Source: JBFJVZ01 sp041623895
GTDB taxonomy: Bacteria > Planctomycetota > Planctomycetia > Pirellulales > Pirellulaceae
NCBI GenBank assembly: GCA_041623895.1
Contig: JBFJVZ010000100.1
Coordinates: 1 to 19,028 of the forward strand
Direction: 5' to 3'
DNA length: 19,028 nt
Shown here in pieces: positions 7,698 through 15,494 of the stretch. The first letter of the stretch is position 1. Every line of letters starts with the position of its first letter. The position numbers and the translations under genes were made by a program. A model generated the notes under the pieces. The model was not told where the DNA came from. It worked only from the letters and a program-made list of their open reading frames with translations, and ran no database searches.

Positions 7698-9590
7698 TTA
7701 CTGATGCCAGGCGGCGACGAAGGGAACATAATAACGCTGCCATTCCCGACGAAACCAGACGGGCGATGAAGGAAAGCCTTCTTGCCCGAGTGAATCGATT
7801 GCGACGACGTAGTATCGGCGACTCTGATCGCCCGCGGTGTTGTCCTCGAAAGTTGTCGCTTTGATCGGGTCGGTCGTCAGCCGCGATACGGGGTCTTTTG
7901 CCCAACGACCGTCGAGCCGGTAGACGCGATAGCCAACGATGTTCGCTTCCGGATTGGTTGCCCACTTCAGTTGGCACGTCGTATCTTCCTCGCGACTGAA
8001 AAACTGTTGTGGCGATGAGGGGATTGTGAAGCAAGGGGGTGATGGTCCGCTGGATTCTCCATTTGTGTCGACCGCTCGAATCCGATAGACAAACACGCCG
8101 CGTGCGTACGATCGCCCTGATGGATCGAGGTGTTCTTCATGCAACGGACGATCGAAGACCGATTCACCTTGAATCGTTGTGGGCCGAGTTAAGTCCACCG
8201 TGTGGTCGCTAAACGAAGTCGTGGTCAGCGGTTCACTGGTCAATGGGTGGAACGTGCCGATACGACGCACAGCGCCGACGGATGGGGATTCCAACGGTGG
8301 CGTGTTCTTTTTCAATCGCACGAGTTGGTCTTCGCTCCAGACTTCGACCGCGGCACGTTCGACGTGATAGCCGGCAATCTGCTCAGCGGTGTGATGGGAC
8401 CAGCGAAGATCAACTTGATGCTCTGAGATGACTGAGGCAACAAAGTCGTGGGGTACCGCGGGCGTACGACGTCGCTCGAACTTCGGTGCCACGAAAGGTC
8501 CGGACGCCGCGGCGTAGCGATACGTCCAGATTTGTTGCTCGCGAGGTCGACTGGTGCAATTCTCGAGGATCGCGAGGTTCAATTCCGGCGCGAAGATCAA
8601 ATTACGCGTGCGGTTACCGGCCGCGTCCGGCTCGCGCCCGGGGTTCCGGCGCGACCAAATGTTCTCGCGGGCATCGTAAGCCCAGGTCTGGACTTCGTGC
8701 TGAGCGTCATCGCCTTCGCCCGATGTAATCTTGATGATCGCCAACGTAACCTTGTTGATTGGATCGTAGGTCAGCACGGCGTCGTTCTTGTCGGTTGGCG
8801 GCATGGTTTCCGGCTTCATGTCTCGCCACTCGTTTCGCCCGACGCTATACGTCCAGGTGTGCGGGTCGTCTGTGAACTGAGAACCGAATAGCACGTGCAA
8901 TTTGTTTGCGGCATCGTAAGCCATGTTGCCACCGCTGCGCGCATTGGGCTCGACAGGCGGTTTGGGCCAACGCCACTCGTTCAGCCAAGGATCGTAGACC
9001 AGTGTCCCTTCGTGACTGCCCTCGCCACCAAACACGACCACCACTTGCTGATCGCTGTCCCACGATGCGGCTCGGTAAGGCGCCAGTCGTGGTGCGGGCA
9101 GCGGCCGCATATTGCGCCAGCGATTCATCGCCAGGTCGTATGTCCAGACCGATGAATCATTCAAATAAAGTTCTCGCTGCCATTGCCATCCGTGGCTGCC
9201 GCTGAAGAACGGAAAGCGAATGTAGCGGCTGATCGATGGATCGTAGACGTTCTGAGCATTGCAGCACACGCCCGGCGGCGACGTGTTGGGCTCTTTCAAT
9301 GCCCACTTTGCCATGTGTGGATCGAACGTCCAAACTTCGGCGCCTTGCTCTCCACCACCACCCTGGTTGTGCCCGCCGTAGCGAACGAGCAACTGGTGTT
9401 GGTTGTCCCACACACAAGCTCCTTCGTATCCCAAACGTGGTGAGTCGGGACTACCGTCAAGCGGAGTTCGTTTGACCCACGCATTAACCGGGTGCTCCGC
9501 CAGCGATGTTGGCTGCTCCGAACAGGCAATGTATCCAAACGCAATCCACTGGAAAGTCACTGCGAGAGAAACGATTATCTTACGATTCAT
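7698..9590 (-). CDS. Secreted kelch-type beta-propeller with two fibronectin III domains
   Basis: A 630-aa protein with signal peptide MNRKIIVSLAVTFQWIAFGY. Cys23 in YIAC is a weak lipobox candidate, so it may be a lipoprotein. Residues 38-360 carry kelch-like blades, recognised from the repeated W-T/V-Y-D pattern: VWTFDPHMAKW, VWTYDLAMNRWRNM, LVYDPWLNEWRW, TWTYSVGRNEWRDM and TWAYDARENIWSRRN. Two FN3-like domains follow (about 379-520 and 526-612, with VDLRW..AGYHVER and CQLKWATNPEANIVGYRVYR). Propeller plus FN3 suggests binding to carbohydrate or protein at the cell surface; no catalytic motif is visible. ATG 9590 is preferred over the upstream ATG 9641 because it has an AGGGGA site 7 nt away and begins the signal peptide. 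The stop codon marks the junction with the sulfatase fragment. Confidence 0.9.
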   Translation of the reverse strand: MNRKIIVSLAVTFQWIAFGYIACSEQPTSLAEHPVNAWVKRTPLDGSPDSPRLGYEGACVWDNQHQLLVRYGGHNQGGGGEQGAEVWTFDPHMAKWALKEPNTSPPGVCCNAQNVYDPSISRYIRFPFFSGSHGWQWQRELYLNDSSVWTYDLAMNRWRNMRPLPAPRLAPYRAASWDSDQQVVVVFGGEGSHEGTLVYDPWLNEWRWPKPPVEPNARSGGNMAYDAANKLHVLFGSQFTDDPHTWTYSVGRNEWRDMKPETMPPTDKNDAVLTYDPINKVTLAIIKITSGEGDDAQHEVQTWAYDARENIWSRRNPGREPDAAGNRTRNLIFAPELNLAILENCTSRPREQQIWTYRYAAASGPFVAPKFERRRTPAVPHDFVASVISEHQVDLRWSHHTAEQIAGYHVERAAVEVWSEDQLVRLKKNTPPLESPSVGAVRRIGTFHPLTSEPLTTTSFSDHTVDLTRPTTIQGESVFDRPLHEEHLDPSGRSYARGVFVYRIRAVDTNGESSGPSPPCFTIPSSPQQFFSREEDTTCQLKWATNPEANIVGYRVYRLDGRWAKDPVSRLTTDPIKATTFEDNTAGDQSRRYYVVAIDSLGQEGFPSSPVWFRREWQRYYVPFVAAWHQ

Positions 9591-9596
9591 CACGAG

Positions 9597-9602
9597 TCCC
9601 CT
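9597..9602 (-). promoter_or_regulatory. Ribosome binding site of the kelch/FN3 gene
   Basis: AGGGGA lies 6 nt before ATG 9590. This decides for that start rather than the in-frame ATG at 9641. Confidence 0.7.
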
Positions 9603-9697
9603 GCGGGCAATCTTGGTGTGCATTGTTGGCCAGCGAACCACGGCTAAGCGAAATTGTGGGGATCAACCTTACCTTGTTTCATCAAACCATGCATCGA

Positions 9698-11020
9698 CTA
9701 CTGATCGACAGAAAAATACCCCGTTGCTTCGGTAACGTAACGACCGTTGCCACCGGGTGGCAGACGGTTGGTTGGTGAGTTGCCAGTCGCCAATTCAAGG
9801 GCAAAGCCGAACGGTGATCGGCCTGGTCGTTCGACGTACATGCTTTTTCCATTCGCATCGCCCCATCGTCCCCACACGTGACTGGGTGCAACCAGATCGA
9901 ACTGAACAAACACTTGTTTTTCGCGATCATAAGTCAAACGGCCATACAACGGACTTTCAAAACCTTGAGCGAGCGGACCGTTCGGTGTGGTCGCCTGTGA
10001 CTCGTCATAGTCGCTGCCCCAACGGACAAAACCCGTTGCTTGGTAGCGAATGCGTTGCGGCGACGCATCGTCGACTAACAGCGATAATTCTGCCGACTTG
10101 ACCGATCGCACGCTGACAATGTGTCCTTCGCTGGTGGTCGCACGTTGTGGTGTCAAATGAAAGCGGGCCATCCGCAGAACGATATTTCGCGGGACGACAA
10201 GTGTCTCACCAGTGGTAGGTTCAGCGGGCACCAGCGACTGCCATTCATCGCGAGTTAACCACAAGTACTCGGTATTGGGTTGAAGAAAAAGCGCCCAGGA
10301 CTTCTGCACATTGGGCTTGTCGCGCATCAACGGAAAATCGGTCGTGACTGCCGGACGCAATTGGCCATTTTGATCTGAACTTAGAAACCGGGCGTGTACC
10401 TTCAGCACCAATCCGCCCACCGGTGGTGATGGCAGGACCGCTTGGGCAGCGGGCAGGTCGGGCACAGAAACGGAACCCGGCGCACGTTCTGTCAGCGGCA
10501 GCTGCTGAAACTCTTTAAGCACTGACAGCGAAGCACGGCCACCCAGAAACTTTCCACTGGCCGAAACGCAATGCATGTAGCCGCTGGAGGTAACCCATCG
10601 TTTGTCGATTCCGGCGCGGCGGAGGAAATCGCCTTCGGGACCTTCGGCTCGACAGACCCACGTCGGCACCGCAGCGGCGACAAAATGCTTTTTGATCAAT
10701 TCAATTGTTTCGTCAGTCCACAAAGCAGGCACACGGCCCACACCACGGCCTGCCGTTCAGCAGCCCGCGGCGGGAGCGCCACCGCTACCCGCCCAAAGGA
10801 AGATGGGTTTACCTTCGGCGGCGGCTCGTTGACGAGCTTCCCAAACATTCGGGTACCAATCGATTTCCATCCACCGCGACTCGCCCTGCTGCGGCTTGAT
10901 CAATTGATGGAGCTGCTCCAATTCCGCAGGCGTAAGGAACTTAGGGGCTTCGGCATATGCTGCAGCGCCGATTATTGCGGTGAACGCCGCAACGAAGCGC
11001 AAGATGGAACGTTGTAACAT
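9698..11020 (-). CDS. Exported thioredoxin-like protein with in-frame UGA, probable selenoprotein
   Basis: Read through one TGA (10759-10757), this frame gives 440 residues. A signal peptide covers about 1-23 (IIGAAAYA). The next part matches the entry of a thioredoxin-like fold: a Trp-rich helix (VWEARQRAAAEGKP), a strand (IFLWAG), then GAPAAGC with Cys87 immediately before the TGA (residue 88). The same frame continues TAGRGVGRVPALWTDETIEL and on to a TAG at 9700-9698, with no further stop or frameshift over 352 sense codons. Further Cys residues occur in PTWVCRAEG and GYMHCVS. The C-terminal ~240 residues (for example KVHARFLSSDQNG, NTEYLWLTRDEW) are of unknown function. A SECIS-like hairpin directly follows the TGA. 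I infer Sec88 in a Cys-Sec redox pair, exported to the envelope. The alternatives are a recent nonsense mutation or two separate genes. An AGGAG site 7 nt before ATG 11020 supports this start, 41 nt after the DUF1501 gene. Confidence 0.8.
10725..10753 (-). promoter_or_regulatory. Candidate bacterial SECIS hairpin downstream of the in-frame UGA
   Basis: Counting from the base after TGA, +4 to +9 (GCAGGC) pairs perfectly with +27 to +32 (GCCTGC). Above a single bulged U (+26), C10-G25, G11-U24, U12-G23, G13-C22 and G14-C21 extend the stem. The apical loop is UGUGGG (+15 to +20), or GUGG if U15 pairs with G20. A G at loop position 1 or 2, 16 nt from the UGA, fits the known bacterial SECIS layout recognised by SelB. 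The element lies in coding sequence, as bacterial SECIS elements do. The fold was found by eye, without an energy calculation. Confidence 0.65.
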
Positions 11021-11027
11021 TGGCTTA

Positions 11028-11032
11028 CTCCT
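11028..11032 (-). promoter_or_regulatory. Ribosome binding site of the UGA-containing gene
   Basis: AGGAG with a 7-nt spacer before ATG 11020. It supports translation starting upstream of the UGA. The downstream half has no comparable site before its first possible start (GTG 10741). Confidence 0.75.
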
Positions 11033-11061
11033 GAAACGGAACTGTCCGATGCGGTCGCTTC

Positions 11062-12345
11062 TTATCCCCAGAGTCCCCGCAGTTGCTCCTCTGACTTGGC
11101 ACCCAAAGGAAACCTGCCGCTGTGCGGATGATCGTCGATGCCTGCGAACTGACGCAGCGCCTCATGAACATGTTCAGGGCGGATACGGATGCCCTGCTCC
11201 GCAGCGGTCGTCAGCGTTTGCGGATTCAGCGGAACAGCAAACTGCTTTTCATCGGTCGCTCCGATCACACGGTTACCCTTGATACCAGGGCCGAGAAACA
11301 TGATTGAACCGATCGACCAGTGGTCCTTGCCATTGCCCTTGTTGTAGTTGGGAGTTCGCCCCATTTCGCTTTGAGCGATCACCACGATCTGCTCGCGAAT
11401 CTGAAGCTCCTCGGCCCGATGTAGAACGTAGGCGATCCCTTCCAGGAACTCGGGTATCAACTTCATTTGGTCCGCATCATTGTTGGCGTGGCTGTCGAAT
11501 TGACCGATCGACAGGTTCGCGGAAACACAGACGCCCGCCTTAAATGAAGCCAGGGCAATTTCCGCTTGCTGGGCCAGTCGCTGTTTGGGGATCTGGTTAG
11601 GAATGTGCGGGGTGATGCGCCGCAGTGCTTTCGAATTGAGTTGCGCTGCATACAGCATGTTCTCGGCGCGCTGCCTGCGTGGCAGCAATGGTTGCGATGC
11701 CCGCTCGGATCGCTGCTGAGCTAAGGCCTGCTCGATACGGGCGAGGGCAAAATCATCGTGATAGGGAGCGCGATCGTTACCGTCAATGGCATCAGCATTT
11801 GCGATCCGCTTCAGCGACGGCAGGTAGGGCACGCGCGACATGGCTACCAGATTTCCCGTCGCGGAGTAATTGCCGAAGGTCAGAAACGAAAGCGGGCACG
11901 CCGGCCCCTGGCAGGCGGCGACCAAGGCCGCGAAGGTTGGATAGGCAAGACTATCCAGCTTGCCCGTCGCCATGTAACGCGCACAAGGCGAGTGGTTGTT
12001 CACCGAATAATCGAGTCCATTGAGCACCAACAGTTCGTCGCCGAACTCAGCGTAGAAGTCTTCGTTACTAAGACCGTCTTTCTTGTCCTTCGCAGTCGGA
12101 GCGAACCTGTGGCTGCCGTGTGTAAGAATCTCCCCTTCCTGGTACAGGCGATTGATGCCTTCGACACCTTTGGGGTCCATCAGGTACGTCGTGTCCCAAC
12201 CGCCCGACGCATTGAACACGATGTAGTAAGGCCCCTGGTACGCAGGCAATTCTTGTTGCTCGTCTGCCGCCGACTGATCAGAACGCATTGGGACCGCGAT
12301 TCCCAGCCCAGCGGATGCACACCACTTCAGAAAGTCACGACGCAT
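11062..12345 (-). CDS. DUF1501 family protein (planctomycete, exported)
   Basis: A 427-aa protein starting MRRDFLKW, which resembles a twin-arginine signal (RRDFLK), followed by a short hydrophobic stretch to about residue 20. Signature blocks of the DUF1501 family, related to the alkaline phosphatase/sulfatase fold, are visible: FNASGGWD (44-51), NGLDYSVNNHSP (109-120), GQFDSHANND (281-290), QSEMGRTP (325-332), GKDHW (339-343) and a late GIRIRPEHVHEAL. Function is not established for the family; in planctomycetes it usually sits next to a cytochrome-type partner, as here. It follows that gene after 11 nt. Its ribosome binding site AAAGGG (12358-12353) overlaps the upstream TAA stop, which implies cotranscription and coupled translation. 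Confidence 0.93.
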   Translation of the reverse strand: MRRDFLKWCASAGLGIAVPMRSDQSAADEQQELPAYQGPYYIVFNASGGWDTTYLMDPKGVEGINRLYQEGEILTHGSHRFAPTAKDKKDGLSNEDFYAEFGDELLVLNGLDYSVNNHSPCARYMATGKLDSLAYPTFAALVAACQGPACPLSFLTFGNYSATGNLVAMSRVPYLPSLKRIANADAIDGNDRAPYHDDFALARIEQALAQQRSERASQPLLPRRQRAENMLYAAQLNSKALRRITPHIPNQIPKQRLAQQAEIALASFKAGVCVSANLSIGQFDSHANNDADQMKLIPEFLEGIAYVLHRAEELQIREQIVVIAQSEMGRTPNYNKGNGKDHWSIGSIMFLGPGIKGNRVIGATDEKQFAVPLNPQTLTTAAEQGIRIRPEHVHEALRQFAGIDDHPHSGRFPLGAKSEEQLRGLWG

Positions 12346-12356
12346 ACTGAATCCCT

Positions 12357-14699
12357 TTACTCATACAAGAAGTCGTGTTGTCGCAGCAGATACGTCACCA
12401 CGGCACGCCATGCACGAACGGTGTAGTTGGGATCGGGCACGGGAGATTCCAGTCCCTGTCGACAACTCCAGATTTCCCGTTGATCAAATCGGCCATGTTC
12501 GTTTGCATCGGCGACGACTCCCGCGAACAAGTCAAAGGTCCGTTTGACTTCGCCGGAGTCCGGATCGTCGTAACGTCCGAGCACGCGCTGGTGCAAATGG
12601 ACAATCGCTGAGCGAATCTGTTGGTCAGATGCCGCCGACACACCCGGGAGCACATCGGGCTGGATGCCGGGAAACAAGATTCGTTCGCTTGCAGCTCGGC
12701 TGAAATCGAGGGCAACGTTACGACAGGCGACGTCGTTAGCAAGTGTTCGCTGAATGGCGCCCATCGCGCCACTTGGATCCGCAGCCCGCTCGGTGACTTC
12801 CTTGGAATCGATGCCGCCGTACAGCATTGCCGTCTGTTCGGTGAGGCGTCCCCACGGTTGCCCGAACACTGCGGTCACTTTTCGCTCCAATTGCTGGGGC
12901 GACAGCATTCGCACAACTCCGATGTCCTCCAGCTCTGCAGCCCGCTGGGGATTGTCCGCAATGTTTGCCAGCGCATCCGCACGGTAGAAATCACAAAGCA
13001 CCCAATCCTTGATGACCTGTTTGAAGTTGAAATTCGATTCAACGAATCGTGTAGCGATCGCTTCGATCTGTCGGCGTTGTTCTTGGAAAGCACGTCGCTT
13101 TGCCCCGTAAAGGGGATCTTCAAGATCCTTTGGTGGCAACAATGGCCTGCGTCCCGTTAGCAGGTAGTAGGCGTGAGCGACCATCGTGCTGGCAAAGCGA
13201 GGATCTTTGGCCGTGCGCTGGCCCAACCACTGGAGAGAACGCCAGCGATCTGCTGATGGCAGTTGTTCGCCCTCGAATCCGGCAGTAAACATGTCCGTAA
13301 ACCAGCCTTCTTTTCGGCGACCATAAATTGCAAAATTCCTGTCGAACCGCCAGTAATCTTGAAACAGCCCTGCAACCGGGTCGAGAGTCCTGTGGCAGAC
13401 AACGCACTCGGAAGCCTGCATCGTTGGAATCTCGAATTTCGCGGTCACCGCCGCCGCATCGGAAACACGAGCTGCCAGTTCCAGCACATCGACTCCCAGA
13501 AAATGCTGGTAGTACATCCGTGCTCGCAGTCGGTTTCGGTTGGTTTCCGTGGTGGGATACCGACTCAAGTATTGAAACGTGCTGAGCAGTCCTGCGTGCG
13601 GATAAAATCCGGTCGCTGATTCCTGGTCTTCCGACGGGCTGCGACCCTTCAGTGCCTCCAGCGTGACGGGGATGTACTCGAACGGGTCTTCCAGATTGGT
13701 GAACTGATCTTTCACCTTTTCAAAGATTCCGTAACCGCGAGCGGTGTATGGCGAAACCATGATGTAGTCCGCCACGACAATTTCGGTAAACGGCCGCTCG
13801 TTCCGTACGATGTGCTCGATCAGCTTCATCGGCTCGCCCAGCAGTGCGGCACGGTAATCGTTGGCAAGCTTGTAGCCGGCTTGCCGTCGCTGTTTTTCAT
13901 CTTCAATGTGACTGAGGTCGAACTTCTGGTACCAGCCTCTCGTTTTTTCGAAGTGCTCATAAGAGAGGACGGTCTGATCCGGATTCCCGTCGACTCCCTG
14001 GGTCAGAAAGATATCGTTGAAGCCCTCGCGCAGGCGGTCATAAAACGCGTCCTCCTGCATGACTTGATCAAGGATTGCCGGCACAGCTTTGAGACCATGT
14101 TCGGCAACCATTGCTAGTTCCGCCTCCGTGGGCAGCCGTCCCGCTAGTGATAATGTTGCCCGTCTAAGCAGCCGGCGATCATCCAGCATCACCACCCCTT
14201 CGAAGAACGGTGTCCCGTCCTGATCGACAACCGATTCACTGTCGGGGATCGATCGAGGTGACTTAACCCGTCGAACAAACTCGTCCAAGATGCGAAAGCC
14301 GGCCGAACCCTTTTTTAAGACTTCATCCCCTCCGTGATCCAAACCTCCTGTGACTTTGGCGAGCAGCAATGGTTGATCATCTGAACTTAGCAACGCGATT
14401 TGCAAAAACGCGTTGAGATTACGTCGCATCGTTTCGCCCCGCTCGCCCTCCGGCATTCGACTCAGGTCGTGGAGGACCAAGCGCGTCTCTTCTGCGTCGC
14501 CACCTTGCTTGTGGCATTTCAAACACTCACCCTCAGCGACCTTGGGCCAGACTTCGCTGGTAAACAATCGGGCAAGCTCGGCGCAGTCCGCTGCCGGACA
14601 CGGATTCTGTTCCGCGGCATAGCTGGTCAACGAGCCCGCGATCACTGCGGGCAAGACAGAGGCTGCGATGAAGACTAATGCGGAGCGTCGCATAATCAT
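12357..14699 (-). CDS. Planctomycete cytochrome-type protein with two CxxCH motifs (PSCyt/DUF1549-like)
   Basis: A 780-aa exported protein. ATG 14699 (or 14693, two codons later) begins MIMRRSALVFIAASVLPAV, a good signal peptide, with GGCGGA close upstream; the in-frame extension to 14780 lacks such features. The first CxxCH (C59-H63, ECLKCHKQGG) lies in a PSCyt1-like N-terminal domain. The stretch LLRRATLSLAGRLPTEAE (177-194) is the DUF1549/PSCyt2 hallmark. The second CxxCH (C432-H436, ECVVCHRTLDP) sits in a segment resembling the DUF1588-type domain, followed by a helical C-terminus with AHAYYLLTGRRPLLP. Covalent heme binding at these sites is predicted, not shown. Such proteins are a planctomycete/verrucomicrobial speciality and are typically paired with a DUF1501 gene, as here. 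Their biochemical role is unknown; electron transfer in the periplasm is the usual guess. Confidence 0.9.
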   Translation of the reverse strand: MIMRRSALVFIAASVLPAVIAGSLTSYAAEQNPCPAADCAELARLFTSEVWPKVAEGECLKCHKQGGDAEETRLVLHDLSRMPEGERGETMRRNLNAFLQIALLSSDDQPLLLAKVTGGLDHGGDEVLKKGSAGFRILDEFVRRVKSPRSIPDSESVVDQDGTPFFEGVVMLDDRRLLRRATLSLAGRLPTEAELAMVAEHGLKAVPAILDQVMQEDAFYDRLREGFNDIFLTQGVDGNPDQTVLSYEHFEKTRGWYQKFDLSHIEDEKQRRQAGYKLANDYRAALLGEPMKLIEHIVRNERPFTEIVVADYIMVSPYTARGYGIFEKVKDQFTNLEDPFEYIPVTLEALKGRSPSEDQESATGFYPHAGLLSTFQYLSRYPTTETNRNRLRARMYYQHFLGVDVLELAARVSDAAAVTAKFEIPTMQASECVVCHRTLDPVAGLFQDYWRFDRNFAIYGRRKEGWFTDMFTAGFEGEQLPSADRWRSLQWLGQRTAKDPRFASTMVAHAYYLLTGRRPLLPPKDLEDPLYGAKRRAFQEQRRQIEAIATRFVESNFNFKQVIKDWVLCDFYRADALANIADNPQRAAELEDIGVVRMLSPQQLERKVTAVFGQPWGRLTEQTAMLYGGIDSKEVTERAADPSGAMGAIQRTLANDVACRNVALDFSRAASERILFPGIQPDVLPGVSAASDQQIRSAIVHLHQRVLGRYDDPDSGEVKRTFDLFAGVVADANEHGRFDQREIWSCRQGLESPVPDPNYTVRAWRAVVTYLLRQHDFLYE

Positions 14700-14830
14700 G
14701 TTCCGCCAAGGCGTCAGGGACGATAGGCGGCCGTCAAAAGGTGGGACCGGCATCGGACAGCTAACAACGCCAGCGAACATGCCGGTTCACGATTATAGCT
14801 GCCTCCCTGATCACGAAATATGCCCTAATA

Positions 14831-15493
14831 CTAGGAAGCGGCAATCTGAAACGCGACCTTCAGTTCTACCGGCTTGCTATCGCCAGATCGTTCGTCTTTC
14901 GACCAGTTGTCGCTGCGATCTTCGTTTCGCGGTCGGCCGTTCCCCTCGAACTGTTTGAACACGAGCGGCTTAATCACCCATTTCGCTTGGTATTTCCCCG
15001 GGGCAAGTTTCCCCAGGTTGATGCCGAAAACGTTGTAATAGGTGAAAGTCTTCTGGTAGCGGCCTCGCCAAATGGCTTCGTTCGAAGTGACTGTGAATTT
15101 GTTTCCATGTCGCTCGATACGTTCGATCCAGACCCGGTCGTTGTCGTCGAGTTGCCGGGTCTTCATGAATAACCAATTTTCATCCGAGGGAGTCAACAGT
15201 CGCTGGTGGCGAGTATCCTGCAGCCGATCGTACCAATCATCGAGCGACAGATTCGCTGGCTTGCTCGAAAGAGGCGGCATGTGCAGTAGCTTGGGATCGT
15301 CATTCCACTTGCCGCTATCACCTCGTACCTGCTGCGATGCATCGTGCAAGGTGCCGCGTTTCGAGCGGTTCGGAAGTAGCTTTTTCCAAGCATCACCCTG
15401 CGCAGCTTTCGCTTGTTTGTCGGATTGGTCTTGCGCGATCAGTGACGTGGCAAGTAGCAGATTGACAGCGATGAAGAAACCGATGACTCTCAT
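14831..15493 (-). CDS. Secreted protein of unknown function
   Basis: A 220-aa protein with a clear signal peptide (MRVIGFFIAVNLLLATSLIA). ATG 15493 lies one nucleotide after the stop of the beta-propeller gene (15497-15495), so the two are almost certainly cotranscribed and probably translationally coupled. The in-frame extension to 15592 lies inside the propeller gene and is rejected. The mature part is polar and charged, with an aromatic-rich central region (NEAIWRGRYQKTFTYYNVFG) followed by LGKLAPGKYQAKWVIKPLVF and a final KPVELKVAFQIAAS. It reads as a small beta-rich domain. There is no catalytic motif, Cys or repeat I can recognise, and I do not know the family. The neighbours suggest an envelope role. 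Confidence 0.85.
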   Translation of the reverse strand: MRVIGFFIAVNLLLATSLIAQDQSDKQAKAAQGDAWKKLLPNRSKRGTLHDASQQVRGDSGKWNDDPKLLHMPPLSSKPANLSLDDWYDRLQDTRHQRLLTPSDENWLFMKTRQLDDNDRVWIERIERHGNKFTVTSNEAIWRGRYQKTFTYYNVFGINLGKLAPGKYQAKWVIKPLVFKQFEGNGRPRNEDRSDNWSKDERSGDSKPVELKVAFQIAAS

Positions 15494-15494
15494 G

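Noticed and set aside
7697..8034. N-terminal part of a 245-codon ORF ending in the sulfatase fragment
   Set aside because: It is an alternative frame of the kelch/FN3 gene with Arg-rich, random-looking sequence. Real sulfatase similarity begins only at about 7692.
9698..10741. Reading the downstream half of the UGA gene as an independent 347-aa gene starting at GTG 10741
   Set aside because: It starts in the middle of a thioredoxin-like domain, has no clear ribosome site or signal peptide, and is in the same frame as the upstream half, with only a TGA between.
11758..12426. 222-codon plus-strand ORF
   Set aside because: It is antisense to the DUF1501 gene and the end of the cytochrome-type gene, both strongly supported by conserved motifs.
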